Origin: Candidatus Brevefilum sp.
GTDB lineage: Bacteria > Chloroflexota > Anaerolineae > Anaerolineales > Anaerolineaceae
Assembly (NCBI GenBank): GCA_029210815.1
Contig: JARGGB010000008.1
Location: forward strand, 1-64,000
Direction: 5' to 3'
DNA length: 64,000 nucleotides
The position numbers and the translations under genes are program-made. How positions within the stretch are numbered: the stretch's first letter is position 1; each line of letters starts with the position of its first letter. This document shows, one piece after another, positions 28,123-36,719 of this stretch. The notes beneath the pieces were generated by a model, which was not told where the DNA came from, ran no database searches, and saw only the letters and a list, made by a program, of their open reading frames with translations.

Positions 28123-28152
28123 AAATATCCCGAAGGTGCCTTCGGGATATTT
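28123..28152 (-). terminator. Terminator of the PadR-HAAS operon
   Basis: A perfect 14-bp inverted repeat (aaatatcccgaagg / ccttcgggatattt) with two central bases, followed by T7 on the minus strand, 20 bases after the stop of the membrane protein gene. Confidence 0.92.
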
Positions 28153-28172
28153 GGGACTCATCTGTTGAGAAT

Positions 28173-29201
28173 TTAGTTATTAGAGATTTCTATGTAAGCA
28201 TGCTTTCCTTTGATGAAATTTGTGTAAAGGAGCTTGATGGATTCAACAACAAGACCGAAAATTGCCAATCCAAGTACGATATCTATGCCAATGTTCAGAC
28301 CCTGGGTTAATTGCTGCGCTGTGATATCAATATCAAAGTTCAGGGTGCGCCAGGCGCTTTCGCTGACGGTGATAATAGCAGGTCCGACGATGATGGCAAT
28401 GTTCACGGCTATTTTGATGACATTGATCAGCAGCCTGCCAATGATTGCAAATTTATCCCAGAAACCCGTCCGAAGCAAATAAAAGTTTAATCCAATATCG
28501 AGAAGGGCAAAGGCTGTGATCCAGGGGACATATTTGTTAAAATTCTGGTTCAGAATTGGGGCTGAAACCCAGCCAGACTGATCAAAGTAATAAATCCCAA
28601 TTCGATCAAGGAAAAAATTTAACACAGCGATGAACACCAGGGTCAATGTGATTTCAAAAGCAAGCCCGGCATAATTCACTTTTTGGGTGTGTTCTTCCTT
28701 AATGAGCTGTTCAGGCTCCCATTCTTCGCCAGCTTTGATGTTCCATTCTTCTGGCGTGGTCCATTCGATTGCCGCAAAAGACAATGTCACGATGCCGAAT
28801 CCGGTGAACAGACTGCTCATCAAACCGCCAACGATTTGGAAGATCGTATCAAATAGGCCGGCGTCCACGCTGGATTTGCTGAGGATTGTCACAACGACTC
28901 CCAGGATGTTCAAAGCTGCGATGACGATCAGCACGATTTTCAGGACCTGAACGTAGGTCGGGAACATGTGCGGTCCAATGAGGTAAGTTTTTGCGCCATA
29001 TTGGACAGCTACATCTCGTGGCGCTCCAAATTCCTTCAGAACGGCTTTAACCGTATCCTCATCAACTGGCTGGGAGGGGGTTGGATTGCGGTCTTCAATC
29101 ATATCCAGCAATGTGGAGTTGATTTCCTTGACGATATCCTCCCTGTTACGGGGCGGCAGGTGGCGCTGGATTTCATCCAAATATAATTCTACGAGTTTCA
29201 T
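28173..29201 (-). CDS. HAAS-domain membrane protein paired with PadR
   Basis: A 342-residue protein. The cytoplasmic N-terminal part (MKLVELYLDEIQRHLPPR, about residues 1-80, with EFGAPRDVAVQYG) is a HAAS signalling domain, typically encoded next to PadR regulators. About six hydrophobic segments follow, separated by a charged loop (EWNIKAGEEWEPEQLIKEEH). The ATG at 29201 is preferred because AGGAG lies seven bases upstream inside the end of padR and the padR stop is two bases before it; a longer start at 29219 overlaps that site. Presumably a membrane sensor or effector whose expression PadR controls. Confidence 0.8.
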   Translation of the reverse strand: MKLVELYLDEIQRHLPPRNREDIVKEINSTLLDMIEDRNPTPSQPVDEDTVKAVLKEFGAPRDVAVQYGAKTYLIGPHMFPTYVQVLKIVLIVIAALNILGVVVTILSKSSVDAGLFDTIFQIVGGLMSSLFTGFGIVTLSFAAIEWTTPEEWNIKAGEEWEPEQLIKEEHTQKVNYAGLAFEITLTLVFIAVLNFFLDRIGIYYFDQSGWVSAPILNQNFNKYVPWITAFALLDIGLNFYLLRTGFWDKFAIIGRLLINVIKIAVNIAIIVGPAIITVSESAWRTLNFDIDITAQQLTQGLNIGIDIVLGLAIFGLVVESIKLLYTNFIKGKHAYIEISNN

Positions 29202-29202
29202 T

Positions 29203-29556
29203 TTAGTTCTCCTTTTCATTTTCTAATAAATTATCCACGGTTGTTTTAATCCGTGTCCACTCAGCTGTCATGTCATGCATTACCTTTTTGCCGAAATCGC
29301 TCAAGATGTAATAGCGACGCGGGCGGGAAGTATCTACACGCCAATCGCTTGTCAGCAGGTTCTGCTCTTCCAGGCGTCTTAGCAGGGGATAAAGGGTGCC
29401 CTGGTCAACTTGCAACCCCTGGTCTTCAAGACCTTTCATCAGGGAGTAACCGTATTGTTCCTGATCAAGCTGGCTGAGGACAGCCAGGACGATCACACCT
29501 CGGCGGAGTTCCTGTACCAGGTTCTGAGTTTGTTCTCCTACGGCATCATCTGTCAT
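29203..29556 (-). CDS. PadR family transcriptional regulator
   Basis: A 117-residue winged-helix repressor. The core matches PadR: LRRGVIVLAVLSQL, EQYGYSLMKGLEDQG, DQGTLYPLLRRLEEQNLL and SRPRRYYILSDFGKK, with a C-terminal helix for dimerisation. The gene is first in an operon with the HAAS membrane protein. A consensus promoter lies 45-75 bases upstream with an imperfect dyad between its boxes, so autoregulation is likely. The inducer is unknown. Confidence 0.92.
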   Translation of the reverse strand: MTDDAVGEQTQNLVQELRRGVIVLAVLSQLDQEQYGYSLMKGLEDQGLQVDQGTLYPLLRRLEEQNLLTSDWRVDTSRPRRYYILSDFGKKVMHDMTAEWTRIKTTVDNLLENEKEN

Positions 29557-29600
29557 AATACATAGCCTTTCATAATGATATACATGTTATACTGATAAAC

Positions 29601-29629
29601 ATTATAGTGTATATAACACAGTATGTCAA
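29601..29629 (-). promoter_or_regulatory. Consensus promoter of the PadR-HAAS operon with overlapping dyad
   Basis: Minus strand TTGACA (29624-29629), 17-base spacer, TATAAT (29601-29606): a perfect consensus. The spacer holds gtgtatataacac (29608-29620), a near-symmetrical dyad, and a second tgtt...aaca dyad lies just downstream (29585-29601). These are good candidates for the PadR operator, since binding there would block RNA polymerase. Confidence 0.8.
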
Positions 29630-29875
29630 GTATTTGTTAGATTTTAATAATTTATTAGAGTGCGATGGCACTGAAAAGGCAAAAGAAGAGGAAGATATGG
29701 GTTCATCCTGCTGCGATCAGGAGAGCGCTGGTCAGCAATGGGAACCCTCACCCTGCCCTCTCCCTTAGCCCAAGGGTGCGTTAAATGATTTTATTGATCA
29801 TGCTTATCGCTCGTCCAATACGGTCAATAATTACAGCGGTGCTGCCTCCTCTCCCGTCCATAAACCTTGGCCATG
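29630..29875. other. Non-coding interval with partial repeat-like palindromes
   Basis: No gene is supported. The segment contains a C-rich palindrome (ccctctcccttagcccaagggtgcg near 29757-29780) and, at 29849-29875, sequence resembling the end of the neighbouring 230-bp repeat unit (ctcccgtcca matches ctctcgtcca 230 bases later), suggesting a degenerate extra unit. Confidence 0.5.
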
Positions 29876-30065
29876 GGAGAGGGTGCTTAAGGTGCATTCA
29901 GAAATCGAGTGCAACTCTTTTGTAGAATTATTTGGGCGTTGAGACATTACCGATTATTGCGCTGTTAACCTCCTCGCCCTCAGTGAGGGAGTGGATTGAG
30001 GTGAGGGCGGGAAATATCAGAACGTACGAAACCAGGCAACTTAACTGTTACCTATGTCTCCGAAC
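29876..30065. repeat. 230-bp tandem repeat, unit 1
   Basis: The first 130 or so bases (29876-30014) match 30106-30244 with a single difference (30008 versus 30238), and the block aactgttacctatgtctccg matches again at the same 230-base offset. The unit contains the palindrome cctcctcgccctc-agt-gagggag (29969-29991), also found at 6520. No coding frame of note. Confidence 0.9.
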
Positions 30066-30105
30066 ATATGGCACCAATCTCTCTCGTCCAAACGCATTTT
30101 TCAAT

Positions 30106-30295
30106 GGAGAGGGTGCTTAAGGTGCATTCAGAAATCGAGTGCAACTCTTTTGTAGAATTATTTGGGCGTTGAGACATTACCGATTATTGCGCTGTTAACC
30201 TCCTCGCCCTCAGTGAGGGAGTGGATTGAGGTGAGGGTGGGAAAGTACAGATATTACAGATCCGGGTAAAATAACTGTTACCTATGTCTCCGAAC
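30106..30295. repeat. 230-bp tandem repeat, unit 2
   Basis: Second unit, with the same palindrome at 30199-30221 and the same 3' block at 30272-30295. A degraded third start (caatgaaaagggt, near 30331) follows at about the expected phase. The bases from 30296 to 30438 hold no gene. Confidence 0.9.
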
Positions 30296-30438
30296 GCGAG
30301 ATTCCTACCACTTCCAAATATAAGTCTTGCCAATGAAAAGGGTTGGTATGGTTAGCCCAGAAAGCAAGCGCCTTTTTCCTAACATAACAATGTTTATCAA
30401 GCACAATTTTTTACCTGACCCTTTAGCGCAGATAATGT

Positions 30439-30444
30439 TAAAAT
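30439..30444 (+). promoter_or_regulatory. Possible -10 box of the methyltransferase gene (leaderless arrangement)
   Basis: TAAAAT lies exactly six bases before the ATG, no ribosome binding site is present, and a weak -35 candidate (TGACCC at 30416) is 17 bases upstream. The layout resembles trmD and the metallophosphoesterase gene. Confidence 0.4.
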
Positions 30445-30450
30445 TAGAGC

Positions 30451-31305
30451 ATGAAAAATAAAATATATTTTGGTGATAATTTAGAGGTATTGAAATCCCT
30501 CAAGGATGAGACGATCGACCTGATTTACATCGATCCGCCATTTAATACGGGCAAAAAACAAGCACGGAAACAAATTCGTGTTGCCCAGGATGAAAACGGC
30601 GACAGAGTTGGCTTCGGCGGCAATCGATACCAAACCACGGTGATCGGTGAACGAGCTTATCGGGATTATTTTGACGATTATTTAAGTTTCCTTGAGCCGC
30701 GTCTTCAAGAAGCCTATCGGCTATTAAAAGCGGATGGCAGTTTATATTTTCATATCGATTATCGTGAGGTTCATTACTGCAAAATTTTGTTGGATGAGAT
30801 ATTTGGGCGGGATTCTTTTCTCAACGAAATCATTTGGGCGTATGACTTTGGTGGACGATCAAAAACAAGGTGGCCAGCAAAACACGATAATATCCTTTAT
30901 TATGTAAAAGATCCGGAAAATTACACCTTTAACCGCGAGGAAGTGGATCGCATTCCTTACATGGCACCGGGTTTGGTTGGAAAGGAAAAGGCGGCTCGGG
31001 GAAAATTCCCCACAGACACCTGGTGGCACACCATTGTGGGGACAAACAGTAAAGAAAAAACCGGTTATCCTACACAAAAACCGATAGGCGTTTTGCAGAG
31101 AATTGTGGCAGCTTCGTCAAAGCGCGGCGATCTTGTTATGGACTTTTTTGCTGGAAGCGGCACGATTGGTGAAGTGTGTCTTGATATGGGGCGAAATTTT
31201 ATTCTGGTGGATAATAATCCCCAGGCAATCAATGTGATGCAAAAACGGTTTGATGGTGTTGATTCTATTGATTGGCTTGACGCCACAACTCAATCTGACT
31301 CATAA
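30451..31305 (+). CDS. Site-specific DNA methyltransferase, orphan
   Basis: A 284-residue SAM-dependent DNA methyltransferase. The catalytic motif IV (IYIDPPFNTG, about residues 25-34) precedes the SAM-binding FFAGSGTIGE (about 231-240), the order of beta-class enzymes that modify adenine N6 or cytosine N4. GYPTQKP (about 206) is the conserved segment before motif I. No restriction endonuclease or specificity gene is adjacent, so it may act in epigenetic marking or be a remnant of a restriction system. Its last 16 bases overlap the convergent gene. It sits directly after the 230-bp repeats, consistent with insertion, though the code use does not stand out. Confidence 0.9.
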   Translation: MKNKIYFGDNLEVLKSLKDETIDLIYIDPPFNTGKKQARKQIRVAQDENGDRVGFGGNRYQTTVIGERAYRDYFDDYLSFLEPRLQEAYRLLKADGSLYFHIDYREVHYCKILLDEIFGRDSFLNEIIWAYDFGGRSKTRWPAKHDNILYYVKDPENYTFNREEVDRIPYMAPGLVGKEKAARGKFPTDTWWHTIVGTNSKEKTGYPTQKPIGVLQRIVAASSKRGDLVMDFFAGSGTIGEVCLDMGRNFILVDNNPQAINVMQKRFDGVDSIDWLDATTQSDS

Positions 31306-32756
31306 AATAGGGGATGCCGGCGAATGCGCCAGGCTATTTCGTGGTTCAAATGCAAACCGCCAGAATCCTGGCTCTGTGTACCGCGGGTATCAATGCCGCT
31401 GTAGATGATCAATTGTTCGATGATTGCATCAGCAAATTTGGCCAGATTATCTTTATAAGCAGGCCACTCAAGTAAGATACAGCTGTGAGGAGATGCAGAT
31501 GCCATGATCATTCCTGGCGAACCGCTGCTAATGGCTGTAATAGTGTCTTCAACATCTGGGTCGCCGTCGAAAATTTGATTGACAAGGCCGATGTTTAACG
31601 CCCTGGTATTGGTGATGCTTTCCAAAATCATATAGCTGCAGTCAGCCAGGTCGGTTTGAAGGTTGATTGAGGTGAAAGCCTCCAGCTCATCCATTGCGGG
31701 GTGGAAAAATTCAATTTTTCCGGGTTTCAAGTTGAAGGATAGCATTTTTCCTTCCAGTGATTTTATGATTTCTTTTGCTAAGTCACCTAAATCATCCTGG
31801 TCATAAAATCGATCATCCTCAACCGCCAGCCAAAAGTTAATATCCAGGGTTTGCATTTCAACGGCTCGCCCGCTGCGGATGATAACCTGCACCTGATCCA
31901 ATCCAGCCCCTGATCCTGTTTCAAATGAAAAGGCGTATTGTCCTGGCATGAGCGGATTTTGATTGTCTCTGGGCAGATAAACACAGACTTCGCCATGGTC
32001 ACCGATAAGGGGTTTGTTAAAAATTTGGCTGGCAAATTCACCAGTTGCAGGGTCATAATGATAAAGCTGAGTGCCATCCGGGGTATTAATTTGGGTGACT
32101 GAGACATTACCGGTTTGTGTGTCTGCTTGAGCAGCAAGGAGAATTGAAATATCACCTTTTTGTATTGTGAGTAAAAAATCTTCCCCGGGTTCGACTGTTT
32201 CAAAGGTTTCAAGCGTCAGATCGGCAAATGAAGGGCGGCTTTCTCGGTTTGCATCTGCTGAAAATTGGGGATGAAATTGGATTTTTCCCTTAAATTGGTC
32301 AAAAATCCCTTGCCCATAATTTTGCCAGTAATCAACGGAAGCAATGATCAAAAGGAAAAAGTATTGATTGATGTGCGGCGAGCAGATGAAAGCTCGCCCG
32401 ATGCCCTCTTCACCTGCGTCCTGGTAATAGATTTCGTTCAGAAAACCTCTCACGTCCTGGATGGCGTCAGTGCCAGCTTCGATGAGTTCGAAGCGGTCCA
32501 CATTTCCCAATAGTTCAGCAGCAAGTGAATCATTGATTTCAGCGATGGAGGAATTATCTTTTAGCCCACCGCCTAAAAGGCTGATCTCCAGGTTCCCGTC
32601 ATCAGAATACATGTACACGCGATCGTCAATTTCCAATTCCAGATCGAGAACAGGTTGGAATGAGAATCCACATTGGGTCATTGTGATCTCATCGCCAAAA
32701 CGAAGTGTCTTAATTGAATGCTGATCTTGTTGAGAATTTTCGTTGATATCTGACAT
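31290..32756 (-). CDS. Hypothetical 488-aa protein
   Basis: An acidic soluble protein with no signal peptide and no membrane helix. The middle (about residues 185-300) has a beta-sandwich character resembling a carbohydrate-binding or pre-peptidase C-terminal domain (VEPGEDFLLTIQKGD and LMPGQYAFSFETG). The C-terminal 180 residues are alpha/beta with conserved-looking segments (GSPGMIMASASPHSCILLEWP, shortened here to its core) and the ending LNHEIAWRIRRHPLFYESD. No catalytic motif is recognised. It overlaps the 3' end of the methyltransferase gene tail to tail. Function unknown. Confidence 0.7.
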   Translation of the reverse strand: MSDINENSQQDQHSIKTLRFGDEITMTQCGFSFQPVLDLELEIDDRVYMYSDDGNLEISLLGGGLKDNSSIAEINDSLAAELLGNVDRFELIEAGTDAIQDVRGFLNEIYYQDAGEEGIGRAFICSPHINQYFFLLIIASVDYWQNYGQGIFDQFKGKIQFHPQFSADANRESRPSFADLTLETFETVEPGEDFLLTIQKGDISILLAAQADTQTGNVSVTQINTPDGTQLYHYDPATGEFASQIFNKPLIGDHGEVCVYLPRDNQNPLMPGQYAFSFETGSGAGLDQVQVIIRSGRAVEMQTLDINFWLAVEDDRFYDQDDLGDLAKEIIKSLEGKMLSFNLKPGKIEFFHPAMDELEAFTSINLQTDLADCSYMILESITNTRALNIGLVNQIFDGDPDVEDTITAISSGSPGMIMASASPHSCILLEWPAYKDNLAKFADAIIEQLIIYSGIDTRGTQSQDSGGLHLNHEIAWRIRRHPLFYESD

Positions 32757-32917
32757 AATTCAAAGTCCATTTTGAAAGGGCTTACCAGGTTCAATTTTAC
32801 ACCAGATAAAGGAACGGTGCTGCAAATCAAAAAGACGGAAATTACAAGTCCCAATTTCGAAAGTTTACATTATGATTGGCTTTACGAAAAAAATTAACAA
32901 TTGTGAGGCTTGTGCAT

Positions 32918-33685
32918 ATGAAAAAGGAAGCGTATCCAATTTTAGAATTTGACGAAAAACGAGAAGCAATTCTTGAACCATCAAAACTCCTCCAGGCGAT
33001 TAATGTCCCGGAACGCTGTGTGATTTGCTTTTTTGGGGATGTTATTCAAAAGCTTATCGACGAGAAGGGCGCTCGGTTTCTTGTGAATTCGATATCTGAG
33101 ATGGGATATCATCCTCTATACGATATTGATTTTCAGGGTGAACGATTGGCATTTTTCCACCCCGGTATTGGTGCACCCTTAGCCGCATCTCTCCTGGAAG
33201 AGATGATTGCACGCGGCTGTAGAAAGTTTATTGCTTGCGGCGGCTGCGGCGTATTGGATAAAGAAATAGCTGTCGGACACTTACTTGTGCCTGTATCCGC
33301 ACTGCGAGATGAGGGCACCTCGTATCATTATATGCCGCCCTCACGTGAGGTAGAAGTTGATCCACAAGCCCTTGCTGCAATAGAGCGTGTCTTGCTGCGC
33401 CATGGGATTGAATATTTGAAAACAAAGACCTGGACAACGGACGCGATTTACAGAGAGACAGCGGATAAAGCCAGGTTGTATTTGGAAGAAGGCTGCCTGG
33501 CTGTAGAAATGGAAGCGGCTGCATTTCTTGCCGTTGCTAAATTCAGAAATGTTCATTTTGGGCAGATTTTGTACGGCGGGGATGCCGTTATCCCGAATGC
33601 ATGGGACGGTCGAGTATGGACGAGCCGAAAAGACATTCGGCAGGATTTGTTCTGGTTGGCAGCAGAAGCCGTCTTTGAAATGTGA
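32918..33685 (+). CDS. Nucleoside phosphorylase (uridine phosphorylase-like)
   Basis: A 255-residue member of the PNP/UDP phosphorylase superfamily, which splits nucleosides with phosphate into base and sugar-1-phosphate. Recognisable elements are the glycine-rich IACGGCGVLDKEIAVGHL (about residues 107-124) and the ribose-binding AVEMEAAAFLAVA (about 192-204), with YGGDAV near the end. The ATG at 32918 has GAGG nine bases upstream and is preferred to a TTG at 32876. The enzyme would use nucleosides brought in by the BMP importer in this window, but it is not in that operon. Confidence 0.85.
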   Translation: MKKEAYPILEFDEKREAILEPSKLLQAINVPERCVICFFGDVIQKLIDEKGARFLVNSISEMGYHPLYDIDFQGERLAFFHPGIGAPLAASLLEEMIARGCRKFIACGGCGVLDKEIAVGHLLVPVSALRDEGTSYHYMPPSREVEVDPQALAAIERVLLRHGIEYLKTKTWTTDAIYRETADKARLYLEEGCLAVEMEAAAFLAVAKFRNVHFGQILYGGDAVIPNAWDGRVWTSRKDIRQDLFWLAAEAVFEM

Positions 33686-33689
33686 GTAA

Positions 33690-33865
33690 ATTACTGAAGG
33701 GGTACTGGTTGGGCTTGGATCGGCTGTTGGGCTTTGGGTGGTTGTAGAAAAGGTGGTTGGGGTTTCGTCAGCGGGTACAATAAGTATCGGACTTTGACTG
33801 ATCTTGGGCAGCGAATTGTTTGGGATTTCTAATTGTTCAATGTCAGCACAAGCCGCGATTATGAT
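33690..33865 (-). pseudogene. Remnant of a lipoprotein N-terminus
   Basis: On the minus strand one frame reads IIIAACADIEQLEIPNN and then a Thr/Ser/Pro-rich stretch (ETPTTFSTTTQSPTADPSPT), exactly the build of the lipoproteins elsewhere in this window: end of a signal peptide, lipid-carrying cysteine, linker. A stop codon lies directly before the first isoleucine, no start codon remains, and the frame runs into the nucleoside phosphorylase gene, so the mature domain is gone. Confidence 0.55.
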
Positions 33866-33988
33866 TTATGGTGAGAGCTATCACCGACAGGGTCGATAAG
33901 TCCAATATGATTTCTTTATTTTGCATTGAGAAGAAATCCTTATGACTGAACTAAAGTATTATTGGGCAAGAATCAATTAGGAGCAAAG

Positions 33989-35290
33989 ATGCCAGATTTA
34001 AGATCACAAATTTTTCCCCGAATAGAACAGCACACATTGAACGGGCTTCCCCTGGGCGATGATTTCATTATGCCTTATTATGATGGATTGTCTCTTGTGA
34101 ATATCCCGGGCACGATCACCCAATTACTGGGAGCGCCGGCTTTTGGCAAAGCCCCTTTGGATGAAGCGATTACAAGCCACCTGGGCGGACCCTATAAGAA
34201 AGTTGTGCTGCTGCTGGTGGATGCATTGGGGGATGATCTGTTCCAGGAAATGTTAACTCCAGAGAGAGATTTGTTTTGGAGTCGCTATTTTGACAATGCG
34301 ATTTTCAGCCCAATTACAAGCATTTCTCCGAGCACAACGGCATCAGCCCTTTCCACTTTGTGGACGGGGGAGGGACCAGCTACCCATGGCATTATCGGTT
34401 ATGAGATGTGGACAAAAGAATTAGGCATGATCATGAATAATATTTTGCACTCGCCTGCCAGTGCCAGGAACGATACGGGGGGATTGTTACGGTCCGGATT
34501 TGATCCTAATGACTTCATTCGAAAGCCTTTGCTGGGTACGCATCTCCGGAATAACGGTGTACAGCCAACGACATTCATCCATTCCAGGATTGCCCATTCT
34601 GGGCTTTCGGTGATGCAAATGGAAGATGTGGATGTCCATACTTTTGTTGATGAAGCCGATTTGTGCATCAGCCTGGCGGATTACATCAACAGCCAGCGCG
34701 GACTGCGAGAATATATTTACCTTTATTACAGCGATGTGGATACCCTGATGCATCGATACACGGCGAATAACCCGCGCGTTTTCTTCCAGTTTGAGGCATT
34801 TTCATCGATGTTTGAGAAGGCTTTTTTGAATAATTTGACCAAATCAGCTGCCGAGGATATCTTGCTGATCCTGGTGGCAGACCACGGCTCGATTGCGACA
34901 CCCATCTACAAGCAGTATGATCTTTCAAACCATCCTGCCTTTTTGGATATGCTTGTGATGCAGCCTACCTGTGAAAACCGCCTGGCTTTCTTTTATATCA
35001 AACCCGGGAAAGTATCTGATGTACGGGCATATTTTGAGAAAGCCTGGCCGGATAAATTTGTGTTGATTGATTCCAAAACTGCGCTTGGAAGCGGCTTGTT
35101 CGGCGAGGGTCCGTTTATTAAGGACGTTCTGGATCGGTTGGGCAACCTGATAGCTGTTCCTAAAGGTGATGCCTATTTATGGTGGGCACCAAAACCCAAC
35201 CCGATGGCTGGCCGGCATGGCGGTCTCAGCAAAGAAGAGATGCTGGTTCCCTTTTATGCGCTCCCGTTAAAGTCTCTGATCCGAAAATAG
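33989..35290 (+). CDS. Alkaline phosphatase superfamily phosphodiesterase/pyrophosphatase-like protein
   Basis: A 433-residue metal-dependent hydrolase of the type I phosphodiesterase/nucleotide pyrophosphatase group. Metal ligands expected of the superfamily are visible: LLLVDALGDD (about residue 74), the nucleophile region SPSTTASALSTLWTG (about 112-126), YYSDVDTLMHRY (about 248), VADHGS (about 296) and GRHGGLS near the C-terminus. There is no signal peptide, so a cytoplasmic role is suggested. AGGAG lies six bases before the ATG at 33989, which sets the start. Substrate unknown. Confidence 0.85.
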   Translation: MPDLRSQIFPRIEQHTLNGLPLGDDFIMPYYDGLSLVNIPGTITQLLGAPAFGKAPLDEAITSHLGGPYKKVVLLLVDALGDDLFQEMLTPERDLFWSRYFDNAIFSPITSISPSTTASALSTLWTGEGPATHGIIGYEMWTKELGMIMNNILHSPASARNDTGGLLRSGFDPNDFIRKPLLGTHLRNNGVQPTTFIHSRIAHSGLSVMQMEDVDVHTFVDEADLCISLADYINSQRGLREYIYLYYSDVDTLMHRYTANNPRVFFQFEAFSSMFEKAFLNNLTKSAAEDILLILVADHGSIATPIYKQYDLSNHPAFLDMLVMQPTCENRLAFFYIKPGKVSDVRAYFEKAWPDKFVLIDSKTALGSGLFGEGPFIKDVLDRLGNLIAVPKGDAYLWWAPKPNPMAGRHGGLSKEEMLVPFYALPLKSLIRK

Positions 35291-35296
35291 ATTTTT

Positions 35297-36532
35297 TTAA
35301 TTCCTGGATATTGGTACAGGGGTTGAAGAAATTTCTGGTTTTTTGACTTTAATTGTCAACATATAAATACCCAAAAGTCCTGCATATACTGCTAAAAGGA
35401 AGACAGGAATAATTTCCAGCGAGACACGACGAGCCAGTACGCCCATCAAGCTGGGAATAACGGCAGTCCCAAGGCCGGTTGCTGTCATTTGCATCCCAAT
35501 AGTATTGCCAGCGAAATGGTCGCCTACCCTGATCTTAGTGCCAGACATCATAGCCGGGAAAATGGGTGCAATTGAAAGCCCGATAATTCCCACTGCGATC
35601 ACATTTGCCAGCACAAAGGGATTCCAGATCAACAGCCCTGCTCCTAGCAAAGCTCCCATCAGACCGCCCTTAACCAGCTTGTTGACCCCAATCTTGTTCG
35701 CAATTAAGCCCGCGATGATCCTACCAACGGTGAAGGTAAACCAGTAGCTCCCTGCAAAGAAACCTGCCAGAGCTTTATCGACACCGCGCGACTCGGTTAA
35801 TAGGGTGTAGGTCCAGGTGCCAAGGGAGGTTTCTGCACCCACGTAAAGGAAAAATAACAATACACTCAGCCAAACCTGGGGGTGGCGCAGTGTCTCTCCC
35901 AGGGGTGTCTTGTATTCGGTCAGTCTTTTCTGAGGATTCGATTCAACGGGCTGATTGTTTTTGCGCCACATACCCAATGTCAGGACAAAACAGACAGCCA
36001 ATACAATTTGAAAAATGCCAACAACCCTGTAACCAAATCGCCACGTGTCCGCATTGGTCAATCCAAGGGTCATAATGATTGGTCCAAGGGTGATGCCCAC
36101 GCCCCAACTCGCGTGCAGCCACTGCATCAATCCTTCACCAAAGTGTGCGGCGACATAGGTGTTCAACCCGGCGTCAATCGCACCAGCGCCAAGCCCGGCA
36201 AAAACCCCCAGAGCGACCATCACCCACCATTGGGGGGCAAAAGTGTAACCGATCAAAGCAAAGCCAGTAAGTAAACAGCTGGCAGCAAGGACGCGACCCA
36301 CCCCCACTTTTGAGAGCAAGAAACCATTAAGGAAACTGGAGGTCATATATCCAGCAACGCTCGTAAAAAGCAGCATACCGATTGCATCTAACGGGATGAA
36401 AAAATCATTGCGGATCGACGGCCAACCAACACCAAGCAGACCGTCCGGCAAGCCCAGCGCTACAAAGGCGATAAAAGCCAGCAAAATTAAGCCGAGCCTT
36501 GGGTAATTTTTGACTTTATTAAAAAATTTCAT
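35297..36532 (-). CDS. MFS transporter
   Basis: A 411-residue permease with 12 predicted helices. After FLSK comes GVGRVLAASCLLTG, and the centre has a long cytoplasmic loop (WRKNNQPVESNPQKRLTEYK). The plan resembles FucP/YbjJ-like MFS proteins, with AGLGAGAIDAGLNTYVAAHFG near residue 111 as the characteristic helix. It converges with the phosphodiesterase gene, six bases apart, and no terminator is visible between them. Substrate unknown. Confidence 0.85.
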   Translation of the reverse strand: MKFFNKVKNYPRLGLILLAFIAFVALGLPDGLLGVGWPSIRNDFFIPLDAIGMLLFTSVAGYMTSSFLNGFLLSKVGVGRVLAASCLLTGFALIGYTFAPQWWVMVALGVFAGLGAGAIDAGLNTYVAAHFGEGLMQWLHASWGVGITLGPIIMTLGLTNADTWRFGYRVVGIFQIVLAVCFVLTLGMWRKNNQPVESNPQKRLTEYKTPLGETLRHPQVWLSVLLFFLYVGAETSLGTWTYTLLTESRGVDKALAGFFAGSYWFTFTVGRIIAGLIANKIGVNKLVKGGLMGALLGAGLLIWNPFVLANVIAVGIIGLSIAPIFPAMMSGTKIRVGDHFAGNTIGMQMTATGLGTAVIPSLMGVLARRVSLEIIPVFLLAVYAGLLGIYMLTIKVKKPEISSTPVPISRN

Positions 36533-36655
36533 TGAGATCTCTTTTGATATTAATCCCGCGATGAACGCCCGCTGATTTGGTTTCAGGGCATGATTATAAC
36601 ACCGCCGTAAACTTTGAGTGTGATTTGCAGCGCTGCGTAGTTTAAAAGAATCAAA

Positions 36656-36686
36656 AAAGCCAGAAGGACTTTTTTCTTCTGGCTTT
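36656..36686 (-). terminator. Terminator of glnA
   Basis: An 11-bp stem (aaagccagaag / cttctggcttt) with a 9-base loop, followed on the minus strand by TTTTTTGATT, 34 bases beyond the glnA stop codon. Confidence 0.9.
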
Positions 36687-36719
36687 AAGTGAAATTGAAT
36701 ACCCGAGAAGATATTTTAT

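Noticed and set aside
29932-30120. A 62-codon reading frame inside the 230-bp repeat
   Set aside because: It crosses repeat boundaries, has no ribosome binding site and low-complexity composition; it is a by-product of the repeat.
31290-31305. Possible frameshift at the overlap of the methyltransferase and the convergent gene
   Set aside because: Both frames end normally with plausible C-termini; a 16-base tail-to-tail overlap is ordinary.
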